From NCBI RefSeq assembly GCF_000725885.1, contig NZ_JODR01000016.1, positions 62,001 through 126,000 on the forward strand: a stretch of DNA of 64,000 nt. The letters run 5' to 3'. Of the stretch, positions 8,292-16,965 are shown in pieces. A model generated the notes under the pieces. It was not told the origin of the DNA. It saw only the letters and a program-made list of their open reading frames with translations, and searched no databases. Each line of letters opens with the position of its first letter. Position 1 is the first letter of the stretch. The position numbers and the translations under genes were made by a program. This DNA comes from Streptomyces albus subsp. albus (GTDB lineage Bacteria; Actinomycetota; Actinomycetes; Streptomycetales; Streptomycetaceae).

Positions 8292-8324
8292 GGGCGCGCC
8301 CCCCCACCCGCGGCGGGCGCGCCC
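8292..8324. other. GC hairpin between kinase genes
   Basis: GGGCGCGCCC occurs at 8292-8301 and 8315-8324. Each copy is self-complementary, so they can pair as a 10-bp stem with a 13-nt loop in the 123-bp gap between the FGGY kinase and the DhaKL-type kinase. It could stabilise or attenuate the operon mRNA. No separate promoter is evident. Confidence 0.4.
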
Positions 8325-8396
8325 CGGGCGGCCCGGCGCCCCGCGAGCGGTGACGGGACGGGGCCGGGGCAGGACACGACAGCTGGAGCAGCCACA

Positions 8397-10148
8397 ATGA
8401 CGCGGATATTCAACGACCCCTCCCACTTCACCGACGACATGGTGGCCGGCTTCGCCGCCGCCCACCCCGAGCACGTGCGGGCCGTCCACGGCGGCGTCGT
8501 ACGGGCCGGCCGCCCGGACACCGCGAAGGTCGCCGTGCTCACCGGCGGCGGCTCCGGCCACTACCCGGCCTTCTGCGGCGTCGTCGGCGACGGCTTCGCC
8601 GACGGCTCCGTCATCGGCAACGTCTTCACCTCCCCCTCCGCCGCGCAGGCGTACTCCGTGGCGCGGGAGGCGGAGACCGGAGCCGGCGTGCTGTTCATGT
8701 TCGGCAACTACGCGGGCGACGTCATGAACTTCGGCCAGGCCGCCCAGCGGCTGACCGCCGAGGGCATCCCCGCCCGCTGCTTCGCCGTCACCGACGACGT
8801 CGCCAGCGCCCCCGCCGGCCGCGAGGCGGAACGCCGCGGCATCGCGGGCGGGTTCACCGTCTACAAGACCGCCTCGGCCGCCGCCGAGGAGGGCGCCTCC
8901 CTCGACGAGGTGGTGCGCGTCGCGGAGCACACCAACGCGCGCACCCGCTCGCTGGGCGTCGCGTTCGCCGGCTGCACCCTCCCCGGCCAGCGCGAGCCGC
9001 TGTTCACCGTGCCCGACGGCAAGCTCGGCCTGGGCCTGGGCATCCACGGCGAACCCGGCGTCAGCGAGAGCGAGGTGACCACCGCCGACGACCTGGCCCG
9101 CACCCTGGTGGAGGGCCTGCTGGCCGAACGCCCCGCCGAGGCCGCCGGCGACAACCGGGTGGCCGTCCTCCTCAACGGCCTGGGAGCCACCAAGTACGAG
9201 GAGCTGTACGTCCTGTGGGCTTCAGTGGCCCGGCTGCTGGCCGAGGCCGGGCTGGAGCCCGTCCGCCCCGAGGTCGGCGAACTGGTCACCTCCCTCGACA
9301 TGGCGGGCTGCTCGCTGACCGTCACCTGGCTGGACGACGAACTCGAACGGCTCTGGCTCGCCCCCGCCGACACCCCCGCCTTCCGGCGCGGCACCCCGCA
9401 CGGCGCCGGCAGCCGCACCGGCCGCCCCACGGCGGCGCCCGCCGCCCGCACGGCCACCCGGTCTGCGGCGCCCGCCGCCGAACAGGCCACCGCGACCGGT
9501 GCCGCCACCGCCACCTCCGCCACCGCAGTACGGGCCTTCCGCGCGGCGCACGCCCTGCTGCACGAACAGGAGGAGACTCTCGGCCGGCTCGACGCGGTGG
9601 CCGGGGACGGTGACCACGGGCGCGGCATGTGCAAGGGCGTGGACGCGGCCCTCGCCGCCGCGGAGAAGGCCCACGCCGACAGCGCCGCACCCGCCGCACT
9701 GCTCGGCGCCGCCGGTGACGCGTGGGCCGCCGAGGCGGGCGGCACCTCCGGTGCGCTGTGGGGCGCCGGGCTGCGCGCGTTCGGCTCCGCACTGCCCGCC
9801 GACCGCGCCCCCGAGCCCGCCGAACTGGCCGCCGGTGCCCGCGCCGCACTGGAGGCGGTCACCGCGCTGGGCAAGGCCGCGCCCGGCGACAAGACGCTGG
9901 TGGACGCGCTCGCCCCGTTCGTGACGGGCTTCGCCGGACGGATCGAGGCGGACACCGCACCCGCCGAGGCGTGCGCCGCCGCCGCTGCCGAGGCCCGCGA
10001 GGCGGCCGAGGCCACGGCGGCGATGCGCCCCAGGCTCGGCCGCGCCCGGCCGCTGGCCGAACGCAGCGTCGGCACCCCCGACCCCGGCGCCACGTCGCTG
10101 GCGATGGTCCTGGGCGCGGTCGCCGAGACCGTCCCGGCCGCCCGCTGA
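8397..10148 (+). CDS. Dihydroxyacetone-kinase family protein (DhaK-DhaL fusion), possible erythrulose kinase
   Basis: 583 residues. DhaK domain (about 1-330): [20 protein letters not shown] binds substrate, and His in GIHGEPG is the residue that covalently holds the keto substrate. An Ala/Thr/Pro-rich linker (about 340-375) leads to a DhaL domain (about 378-583) with the nucleotide/Mg motif [10 protein letters not shown] and [12 protein letters not shown] near the end. The single-chain ATP-dependent layout includes true DHA kinases and the erythrulose kinases (DerK/LerK) of mycobacterial tetritol pathways. The common GHEP loop reads GHYP here. The RpiB-type isomerase immediately downstream favours a tetrulose-type substrate (inference). 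Confidence 0.87.
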   Translation: MTRIFNDPSHFTDDMVAGFAAAHPEHVRAVHGGVVRAGRPDTAKVAVLTGGGSGHYPAFCGVVGDGFADGSVIGNVFTSPSAAQAYSVAREAETGAGVLFMFGNYAGDVMNFGQAAQRLTAEGIPARCFAVTDDVASAPAGREAERRGIAGGFTVYKTASAAAEEGASLDEVVRVAEHTNARTRSLGVAFAGCTLPGQREPLFTVPDGKLGLGLGIHGEPGVSESEVTTADDLARTLVEGLLAERPAEAAGDNRVAVLLNGLGATKYEELYVLWASVARLLAEAGLEPVRPEVGELVTSLDMAGCSLTVTWLDDELERLWLAPADTPAFRRGTPHGAGSRTGRPTAAPAARTATRSAAPAAEQATATGAATATSATAVRAFRAAHALLHEQEETLGRLDAVAGDGDHGRGMCKGVDAALAAAEKAHADSAAPAALLGAAGDAWAAEAGGTSGALWGAGLRAFGSALPADRAPEPAELAAGARAALEAVTALGKAAPGDKTLVDALAPFVTGFAGRIEADTAPAEACAAAAAEAREAAEATAAMRPRLGRARPLAERSVGTPDPGATSLAMVLGAVAETVPAAR

Positions 10149-10180
10149 TGCCCGCCGCACCCACTTTGGAGGAGACCGCC

Positions 10181-10663
10181 ATGAGCACCACCCCGGCCGC
10201 GCCCCGCCCGTTCCGCATCGTCGTGGGCTGCGACGACGCGGGGCTCGACTACAAGGAAGCCCTGAAGAAGGACCTGGCGGGCGACGCCCGTGTCGCCGAG
10301 GTCACCGACGTGGGCGTCGGCAGCGGTGAGCACACCGCCTACCCGCACGTCGCGGTGGAGGCGGCCCGCCGTGTCGCCGACGGCCAGGCCGACCGGGCGC
10401 TGCTGGTGTGCGGCACCGGACTGGGCGTCGCGATCAGCGCCAACAAGGTGCCCGGCATCCGGGCGGTGACCGCGCACGACAGCTACTCCGTACGGCGGTC
10501 CGTGCTCAGCAACAACGCCCAGGTGCTCTGCTTCGGGCAGCGGGTCATCGGCCTGGAGCTGGCCCGCACCCTCGTGGACGAGTGGCTGGACTGCCACTTC
10601 GACGAGGCGTCCGCCTCGGCGGAGAAGGTCGCCGCGATCACCGGCTACGAACGCGGCTGCTGA
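10181..10663 (+). CDS. RpiB/LacAB-family sugar-phosphate isomerase (possible tetrulose-phosphate isomerase)
   Basis: 160 residues, start ATG 10181 with GGAGGA 8 bp upstream. RpiB fold: [17 protein letters not shown], the active-site Cys in [16 protein letters not shown], then [20 protein letters not shown] and [12 protein letters not shown]. In ribose-5-phosphate isomerase B the first loop is normally GxDHxG; here it is GCDDAG, so substrate preference may differ. Homologues DerI/LerI/EryI act on erythrulose phosphates. Paired with the DhaKL kinase, it probably converts a tetrulose phosphate towards D-erythrose 4-phosphate. It is the last gene of the operon and is followed by a strong hairpin. 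Confidence 0.85.
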   Translation: MSTTPAAPRPFRIVVGCDDAGLDYKEALKKDLAGDARVAEVTDVGVGSGEHTAYPHVAVEAARRVADGQADRALLVCGTGLGVAISANKVPGIRAVTAHDSYSVRRSVLSNNAQVLCFGQRVIGLELARTLVDEWLDCHFDEASASAEKVAAITGYERGC

Positions 10664-10667
10664 CCCC

Positions 10668-10713
10668 CCTCCCGCACGCCGGGGCACCCCCTCACACCCC
10701 GACGTGCGGGAGG
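10668..10713 (+). terminator. Hairpin ending the catabolic operon
   Basis: CCTCCCGCACG (10668-10678) pairs perfectly with CGTGCGGGAGG (10703-10713), and the loop can form a further CGGGG/CCCCG stem. It begins 5 bp after the isomerase stop. No poly-T follows. Confidence 0.7.
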
Positions 10714-11540
10714 CGGCCCCCCGATCCCCGCCGGCGTCCCGCCCCGCCCGGTCCGGGCCGGACATCGGGCTGCGGCCCGGCCACGAGGGCAGCCGGGCAC
10801 CACGGCTCCCCAGGCAGCCTGGTGGCCCGAGGTCAGTGGGGAGCCGGGGCATGGCCCAATCCGGCCGGTCCGGCACAGGCATGCGGCCTGGGCACGGCCG
10901 GACACAGGACAGAGCCGGCCCCCGGAGTCGGTGAGGCGTTCAGCCGCTCGGCCCGGCCCCCGGCCGGCCAGGCGTCCGAGCGGGGCGGCCAGCACCCGAA
11001 CACCCCGCCAAGGGCCCTGATGGGCAGCCTGGCGCCCGGTAGCCGAAGGGCTCCGGACACCCTCCCGGCACGGCCCGGGGCTCCCCGGAGGCGGCCGGGC
11101 TCCCGAGGGGAAGCACGGACCCTGCCCGGCACGGGGGCGCTCGGCAGCTTCCGGAAGCACCCGGGCACCCCGAGGAAAACACGGGCCTGCCCGGCACCCG
11201 GTGCCCCCGGCGGCTCCCGGAAGCTGCCCCCGCCTCCTCCCCGGGACCGACCCGCACACGAGGCGCGGGCCCCGAGGGTGCCCGGCCCCGAGGGCGCCGG
11301 GCCCCGAGGCCAGCTGGGCGCAAGCGGAGGCGCCCAGGGCCTCGGAAACAGGCTGGGTGCCCCGAACCGGGGCGCCCCCTCGCCCTGGGAAGCAGCCGGA
11401 CGTCCGGGAGAGACGGCAGCCCGGGCATCCGGGCGAAGCGCCCCGCCCCGGCCGCCTGCGCGTACCCGGGCCGCACCGGGGCACCCCGGTGGCCCCCGGA
11501 AACAGACCGGGTCCCCTCCCCGGGCCCGGCCCGGGGCAAA
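10714..11540. repeat. Gene-free, degenerate GC-rich repeat region
   Basis: About 830 bp with no convincing gene. Long open frames occur on both strands, but they have no start with a ribosome site, no recognisable motif, and are low-complexity Pro/Gly/Arg. A loose motif GGAA(A/G)CA or GGAAGC followed by CC/GG-rich sequence recurs at about 11107, 11152, 11173, 11219, 11344, 11388 and 11498. One pair, starting at 11104 and 11171 (period 67), keeps CGAGG..AA.CACGG and CTGCCCGGCAC. It lies between the terminator of the catabolic operon and that of the cold-shock gene. Function unknown. Confidence 0.6.
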
Positions 11541-11545
11541 AGGCA

Positions 11546-11572
11546 GGGGCCCCCGCCGGTGGCGGGGGCCCC
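11546..11572 (-). terminator. Terminator of the cold-shock gene
   Basis: GGGGCCCCCGCC (11546-11557) and GGCGGGGGCCCC (11561-11572) form a perfect 12-bp stem with a 3-nt loop. On the minus strand it is followed by TGCCTTTTG, a short T-run, giving a good intrinsic terminator 24 bp after the csp stop codon. Confidence 0.85.
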
Positions 11573-11595
11573 TTGGGTACTGCGTGCGACAGGGA

Positions 11596-11799
11596 CTACT
11601 GCGCGGTGACGTTCTCCGCCTGCGGCCCCTTGGGACCCTGGGTCACGTCGAACGACACCAGCTGGTTCTCCTCGAGGGAGCGGAAGCCGGAGGCGTTGAT
11701 GGCGGAGTAGTGGACGAAGACATCGGGACCGTCGCCGTCCTGGGCGATGAAGCCATAGCCCTTTTCGGCGTTGAACCACTTCACGGTTCCGGTAGCCAT
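11596..11799 (-). CDS. Cold-shock domain protein (CspA family)
   Basis: 67 residues, a single OB-fold nucleic-acid chaperone of standard family length. RNP1 is KGYGFI and RNP2 is VFVHY, both intact, with the conserved opening [16 protein letters not shown]. It binds single-stranded RNA or DNA and prevents secondary structure. AAGGAGGG lies just upstream of the ATG. A leader of about 90 nt is implied by the candidate promoter, and cold-shock genes often have regulatory leaders. Monocistronic, with its own terminator. Confidence 0.95.
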   Translation of the reverse strand: MATGTVKWFNAEKGYGFIAQDGDGPDVFVHYSAINASGFRSLEENQLVSFDVTQGPKGPQAENVTAQ

Positions 11800-11895
11800 A
11801 AGCCCTCCTTGGGCCTAAAAGGGTGTCCCTGCGCTCCCAGAACCCACTAAGAAGCCTGAAAACGACGAGAGCCCGCGGTCACATGCTCCGCAGGC

Positions 11896-11924
11896 TCTGT
11901 ACTGCAAGGGAAACCAAACTGCAA
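11896..11924 (-). promoter_or_regulatory. Candidate promoter of the cold-shock gene
   Basis: On the minus strand TTGCAG (complement of 11919-11924) and TACAGA (complement of 11896-11901) are separated by exactly 17 bp, resembling a vegetative (HrdB) promoter, although the -10 lacks the usual final T. The region is less GC-rich than its surroundings. Confidence 0.35.
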
Positions 11925-11941
11925 CTTAGGTCTGAGCCTAG

Positions 11942-12922
<981 letters not shown>

Positions 12923-13006
12923 CCGCACGCCTCCGCGCTGCCTAGGCTGGTGCCGCCCGAGGGCGGGCGAGGGGAGCTCGGGCAGCGATGTGACAGGGGG
13001 GCGGGC

Positions 13007-14734
13007 ATGCAGCCGCTGGAGCCGGAGGACCCGCGGACGCTGGGCGACTACCGTCTGCTGCGCAGACTGGGCGCGGGCGGGATGGGCAGGGTGTATCTGG
13101 CCCGTTCGGCCGGCGGCAGGACCGTCGCGGTGAAGGTCGTCCACCCGCAGCACGCCGTGGACGAGGAGTTCCGCGTCAGGTTCCGGCGCGAGGTGGCGGC
13201 GGCCCGCCGCGTCGGCGGGGCCTGGACGGCGCCCGTGCTGGACGCCGACACCGACGGGCCGGTGCCGTGGGTGGCCACCGGCTATGTGGCGGGCCCCTCG
13301 CTGACCCAGGCCGTGGCCGGGCACGGGGCGCTGCCGGAGGCGGCCGTCCGGGTTCTCGGCGCCGGGCTGGGCGAGGCGCTGCGCCATGTGCACGGGCTGG
13401 GCCTGGTGCACCGGGATGTGAAGCCGTCCAACGTGCTGCTGACCCTGGACGGGCCCCGCCTGATCGACTTCGGTATCGCCCGGGCCATGGAGGGCACCGC
13501 CTCCCTCACCTCGACGGGGGTCTCGGTCGGCTCGCCCGGCTACATGGCGCCCGAACAGATCCTGGGGGAGCGCGTCACCGGGGCGGCGGACGTCTTCGCG
13601 CTGGGTGCCGTCCTGGCGTACGCGGCGACCGGGCGGGCCCCCTTCCCGGGCGACAGTTCGGCCGCGTTGCTGTACCACGTGGTGCACGGCGAGCCCCGCC
13701 TGGACGGGCTCCCGGACGGGCTGCGGGAGCTGGTCACCCGCGCTCTGGCCAAGGACCCCGGGCAGCGGCCCGCGCCGGACGAGCTGGTCGGCGGGCTGGC
13801 GGGGGAGGAGGGCGTCGCCGGACTGGTGCGCGGCGGCTGGCTGCCGGCGCCCTTGGTGGAGCAGGTGAGCAGGCGCGCCGTCGAACTGCTGGAGCTGGAG
13901 CCGGAGGCGCCGTCCGGCTCCGGTCCGGTCCCCTTCACCACTCCCGCCTCCGGCCCGGACGCCGTCCCGCCCCCGCCGCCCCCGGGTGCCGCACTCGGTC
14001 CCGCGGCCCGGGCCGAGGCCGCACGCCCTGCCGGTGGTTCCTCCGTGCGACCGGCCGGCGGCGCGCAGAGCGTGGGGGAGGGGCCCGGCGCGGGGTTCGG
14101 GCCGCCCGATCCGGCGTACGGGCGCGGCCGGGCCGGCATCGTCGTCGAGCGGGGCGCGGGGGACGGTGCCGGGAAGGGCCGCCGTCGGCGGGTCAGCTGC
14201 ACGCTGGTGCTCTCGATCGCCTGCGTGGTGGCGGCGCTGCTGGGCACGTCGTACGCGTTCGACCTGATACCCGGTATCGGCGGTTCCGGCCGGGACAGCG
14301 CGGCCGAACCGCCGCCGGGCACGAGCCCGTCCGCGCCGGACCGTCCCGGGGACGGGCGGCCGAGCGGAACGCCGGGGGCCGGGGGCCGGGTGCCCGAGGA
14401 GTTCGTCGGGAAATGGCGCGGCGATCTGTACTCCGAGCGGGGCATCCCGGTGGGCACGCTGACCGTCACCATCGGCGAGGGCGGCAAGGGCGAGATCGTC
14501 GCGAAGGGCGCCGCGAAGCTGGGCGGGGCCGCCTGCGCGGCCCGGTGGCGGCTGGTGTCGGCCACCGGCACCCGCCTGGTGGCGGACGCCTCCGGCTCCG
14601 AGCCCGGTTCCGAGCTGTGCGCGCCGGGCGGCACCAAGGAGGAGTTCCGGCTGCGGCAGGACGAGCGGCTGCGCTACGAGTCGCACGTGGAAGGCGGTGG
14701 GAACGCGGCGGGGACACTCCGCAGAATCGGGTGA
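13007..14734 (+). CDS. Membrane-anchored Ser/Thr protein kinase (Hanks type)
   Basis: 575 residues from ATG 13007, preceded by a G-rich ribosome site; an in-frame ATG at 12950 is less likely. Kinase domain about 15-280: glycine loop LGAGGMGRVY, Lys43 in AVKVV, catalytic loop VHRDVKPSN (Asp about 136), DFG in LIDFGIARAM and APE in GYMAPEQIL. A Pro/Gly-rich linker follows, then one membrane helix (about 396-418, LVLSIACVVAALLGT) and an extracytoplasmic domain of about 150 residues with two cysteines. No PASTA repeats, so it is not the PknB cell-wall type. It sits between mqnA and mqnC. Confidence 0.93.
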   Translation: MQPLEPEDPRTLGDYRLLRRLGAGGMGRVYLARSAGGRTVAVKVVHPQHAVDEEFRVRFRREVAAARRVGGAWTAPVLDADTDGPVPWVATGYVAGPSLTQAVAGHGALPEAAVRVLGAGLGEALRHVHGLGLVHRDVKPSNVLLTLDGPRLIDFGIARAMEGTASLTSTGVSVGSPGYMAPEQILGERVTGAADVFALGAVLAYAATGRAPFPGDSSAALLYHVVHGEPRLDGLPDGLRELVTRALAKDPGQRPAPDELVGGLAGEEGVAGLVRGGWLPAPLVEQVSRRAVELLELEPEAPSGSGPVPFTTPASGPDAVPPPPPPGAALGPAARAEAARPAGGSSVRPAGGAQSVGEGPGAGFGPPDPAYGRGRAGIVVERGAGDGAGKGRRRRVSCTLVLSIACVVAALLGTSYAFDLIPGIGGSGRDSAAEPPPGTSPSAPDRPGDGRPSGTPGAGGRVPEEFVGKWRGDLYSERGIPVGTLTVTIGEGGKGEIVAKGAAKLGGAACAARWRLVSATGTRLVADASGSEPGSELCAPGGTKEEFRLRQDERLRYESHVEGGGNAAGTLRRIG

Positions 14735-14821
14735 GAACCCCTGGCGTACGCTGGTCGGGCGCCGCTGTGCTGTGGTAAGCGGCGAGATGTGTCGAAGTGC
14801 GACCTTTGGAGGGACGCCACG

Positions 14822-16027
14822 GTGCCAGCGCACGTGTCGGAAGCCGACCTGCTCTCCGCCCTCGACCGCGCCGCCGCCGGCGGGCGTGTCACCCCCGAGG
14901 AGGCGCTCGACCTCTACCGCTACGCGCCCCTGCACGCGCTGGGCGCCGCCGCCGACAAGGCGCGCCGCCTCCGCTACGCGGGCACCGAGCACATCGCGAC
15001 GTACATCATCGAGCGGAACATCAACTACACCAACGCCTGCGTGACGGCGTGCAAGTTCTGCGCCTTCTACGCCGCGCCCAAGAGCGACAAGGTGTGGATC
15101 CGCGATCTGGACGACATCCTGCGCCGCTGCGCCGAGACGGTGGAGCTGGGCGGCACCCAGATCATGTTCCAGGGCGGCCACCACCCGGACTTCGGCGTGG
15201 AGTACTACGAGAAGCACTTCGCGGCCATCAAGAAGGAGTTCCCGCAGCTGGTCATCCACTCGCTGGGCGCCAGCGAGGTGGAGCACATGGCGCGGATCTC
15301 CGGGGTGACGCCGAAGGAGGCGATCGAGCGCATCCACGCCGCCGGGCTGGACTCCTTCGCGGGCGCGGGCGCCGAACTGCTGCCGGAGCGTCCCCGCAAG
15401 GCCATCGCGCCGTTGAAGGAGTCGGGCGAGCGCTGGCTGGAGATCATGGAGATCGCCCACAACCTGGGCGTGGAGTCGACCTCCACGATGCTGATGGGCA
15501 CGGGCGAGACCAACGCGGAGCGCATCGAGCACCTGCGGATGATCCGGGACGTGCAGGACCGCACCGGCGGTTTCCGCGCCTTCATCCCGTACACGTACCA
15601 GCCCGAGAACAACCACCTGAAGGGCCGGACGCAGGCGACGATCTTCGAGTACCTGCGGATGATCGCCATCGCGCGGATCTTCCTCGACAACGTCGCGCAC
15701 ATCCAGGGCTCGTGGCTGACCACCGGCAAGGACGTCGGCCAGCTGTCGCTGCACTACGGCGCCGACGACCTGGGCTCGGTCATGCTGGAGGAGAACGTCG
15801 TCTCCTCGGCCGGCGCCCGGCACCGCTCCAACCGTATGGAGCTGATCGACCTGATCCGCAAGGCCGGCCGTGTCCCGGCGCAGCGCGCCACCACCTACGA
15901 GCACCTGGTGGTGCACGACGACCCGGCGAACGACCCGGTGGACGACAAGGTCGTCTCGCACCTGTCCTCCACCGCCATCGAGGGCGGCACCGCCCACCCC
16001 GAGCTGACCCTCATCGACGCCAACTGA
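14822..16027 (+). CDS. mqnC: Cyclic dehypoxanthinyl futalosine synthase MqnC (radical SAM)
   Basis: 401 residues. This radical SAM enzyme cyclises dehypoxanthine futalosine in menaquinone synthesis. The cluster motif is [10 protein letters not shown] (CX3CX2C), preceded by RNINYTNA. Further motifs are [38 protein letters not shown] and [14 protein letters not shown], typical of the MqnC/MqnE group; length and sequence favour MqnC. GTG 14822 has GGAGGG 9 bp upstream (14808-14813); the frame continues upstream but with no better start. menG follows after about 40 bp, suggesting co-transcription. Confidence 0.95.
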   Translation: MPAHVSEADLLSALDRAAAGGRVTPEEALDLYRYAPLHALGAAADKARRLRYAGTEHIATYIIERNINYTNACVTACKFCAFYAAPKSDKVWIRDLDDILRRCAETVELGGTQIMFQGGHHPDFGVEYYEKHFAAIKKEFPQLVIHSLGASEVEHMARISGVTPKEAIERIHAAGLDSFAGAGAELLPERPRKAIAPLKESGERWLEIMEIAHNLGVESTSTMLMGTGETNAERIEHLRMIRDVQDRTGGFRAFIPYTYQPENNHLKGRTQATIFEYLRMIAIARIFLDNVAHIQGSWLTTGKDVGQLSLHYGADDLGSVMLEENVVSSAGARHRSNRMELIDLIRKAGRVPAQRATTYEHLVVHDDPANDPVDDKVVSHLSSTAIEGGTAHPELTLIDAN

Positions 16028-16067
16028 CGGCGGGCCGGGCGCCCGCCGGACGGACGAGAGACGAGAC

Positions 16068-16766
16068 GTGACCCGCGCATCCCTGGAGAAGAAGCCGTAC
16101 GAGGTCGCCGCCATGTTCGACGACGTGGCGGCCAAGTACGACCTCACCAACGACGTGCTCTCGCTCGGCCAGGCGCGGCTGTGGCGCCGCGCCGTCGCCG
16201 ACGCGGTGGCCGCGCGGCCCGGCGAGCGGGTGCTGGACCTGGCGGCGGGTACGGCCACCTCGTCGCTGCCGTTCGTGGAGGCGGGCGCCTTCACGGTGCC
16301 CTGCGACTTCTCCCTCGGCATGCTGCGCGAGGGCAAGCGGCGGCACCCGTGGATGCCGCTGACCGCGGGTGACGCCACCCGGCTGCCGTTCGCCGACGGG
16401 GTGTTCGACGCGGTCACCATCTCCTTCGGGTTGCGCAACGTCAGCGACGTGGACGCGGCGCTCGCCGAGCTGCGCCGCGTCACCAAGCCGGGCGGGCGCG
16501 TGCTGGTGTGCGAGTTCAGCCACCCCACGTGGGCGCCGTTCCGCACCGTCTACACCGAATATCTGATGCGGGCCCTGCCCCCGCTGGCGCGCGCCGTCAG
16601 CAGCAGCCCCGACGCCTACGTCTACCTCGCCGAGTCCATCCGTGCCTGGCCCGACCAGCCCGCGCTGGCCGGCCGCCTCCAGGACGCGGGCTGGGAGCGC
16701 GTCGCGTGGCGCAACCTGACGGGCGGCGTCGTCGCCCTGCACCGCGGATTCCGCCCCCAGGACTGA
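16068..16766 (+). CDS. menG: Demethylmenaquinone methyltransferase (MenG/UbiE)
   Basis: 232 residues, SAM-dependent, catalysing the final C-methylation of demethylmenaquinone. UbiE/COQ5 signatures: [20 protein letters not shown] near the N-terminus, the SAM loop [12 protein letters not shown], and the family pattern [20 protein letters not shown] followed by [15 protein letters not shown] start at 16068, 40 bp after mqnC. In an organism using the futalosine route this enzyme acts on menaquinone, not ubiquinone. A hairpin follows the stop. Confidence 0.95.
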   Translation: MTRASLEKKPYEVAAMFDDVAAKYDLTNDVLSLGQARLWRRAVADAVAARPGERVLDLAAGTATSSLPFVEAGAFTVPCDFSLGMLREGKRRHPWMPLTAGDATRLPFADGVFDAVTISFGLRNVSDVDAALAELRRVTKPGGRVLVCEFSHPTWAPFRTVYTEYLMRALPPLARAVSSSPDAYVYLAESIRAWPDQPALAGRLQDAGWERVAWRNLTGGVVALHRGFRPQD

Positions 16767-16788
16767 CGCCCCGCCTCGACCGGCCGCA

Positions 16789-16815
16789 CCGGGCGGCCCG
16801 GCGCGAGCCGCCCGG
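16789..16815 (+). terminator. Hairpin after menG
   Basis: CCGGGCGGC (16789-16797) and GCCGCCCGG (16807-16815) form a perfect 9-bp stem with a 9-nt loop, 23 bp after the menG stop. No T-run follows, but the position suits the end of the mqnC-menG transcript. Confidence 0.55.
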
Positions 16816-16965
16816 GGTGCGCCCGGCGGTCGGTCTCGCTTGCATAAACGCGCTTCCCTGCGGGCCCGTTCGGCGGAACGATGGGTGAACGGTCCGTGCC
16901 GCCACCCCCACACGGGGTGGCCGCCACGGGTTCCTCCTCCGTCCCCTCCACCTCCCCGGAGCGCC

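Noticed and set aside
10714..11484. Several 100-280-codon frames on both strands in the repeat region
   Set aside because: Low-complexity Pro/Gly/Arg translations, no ribosome site and no motif; treated as non-coding repeat DNA.
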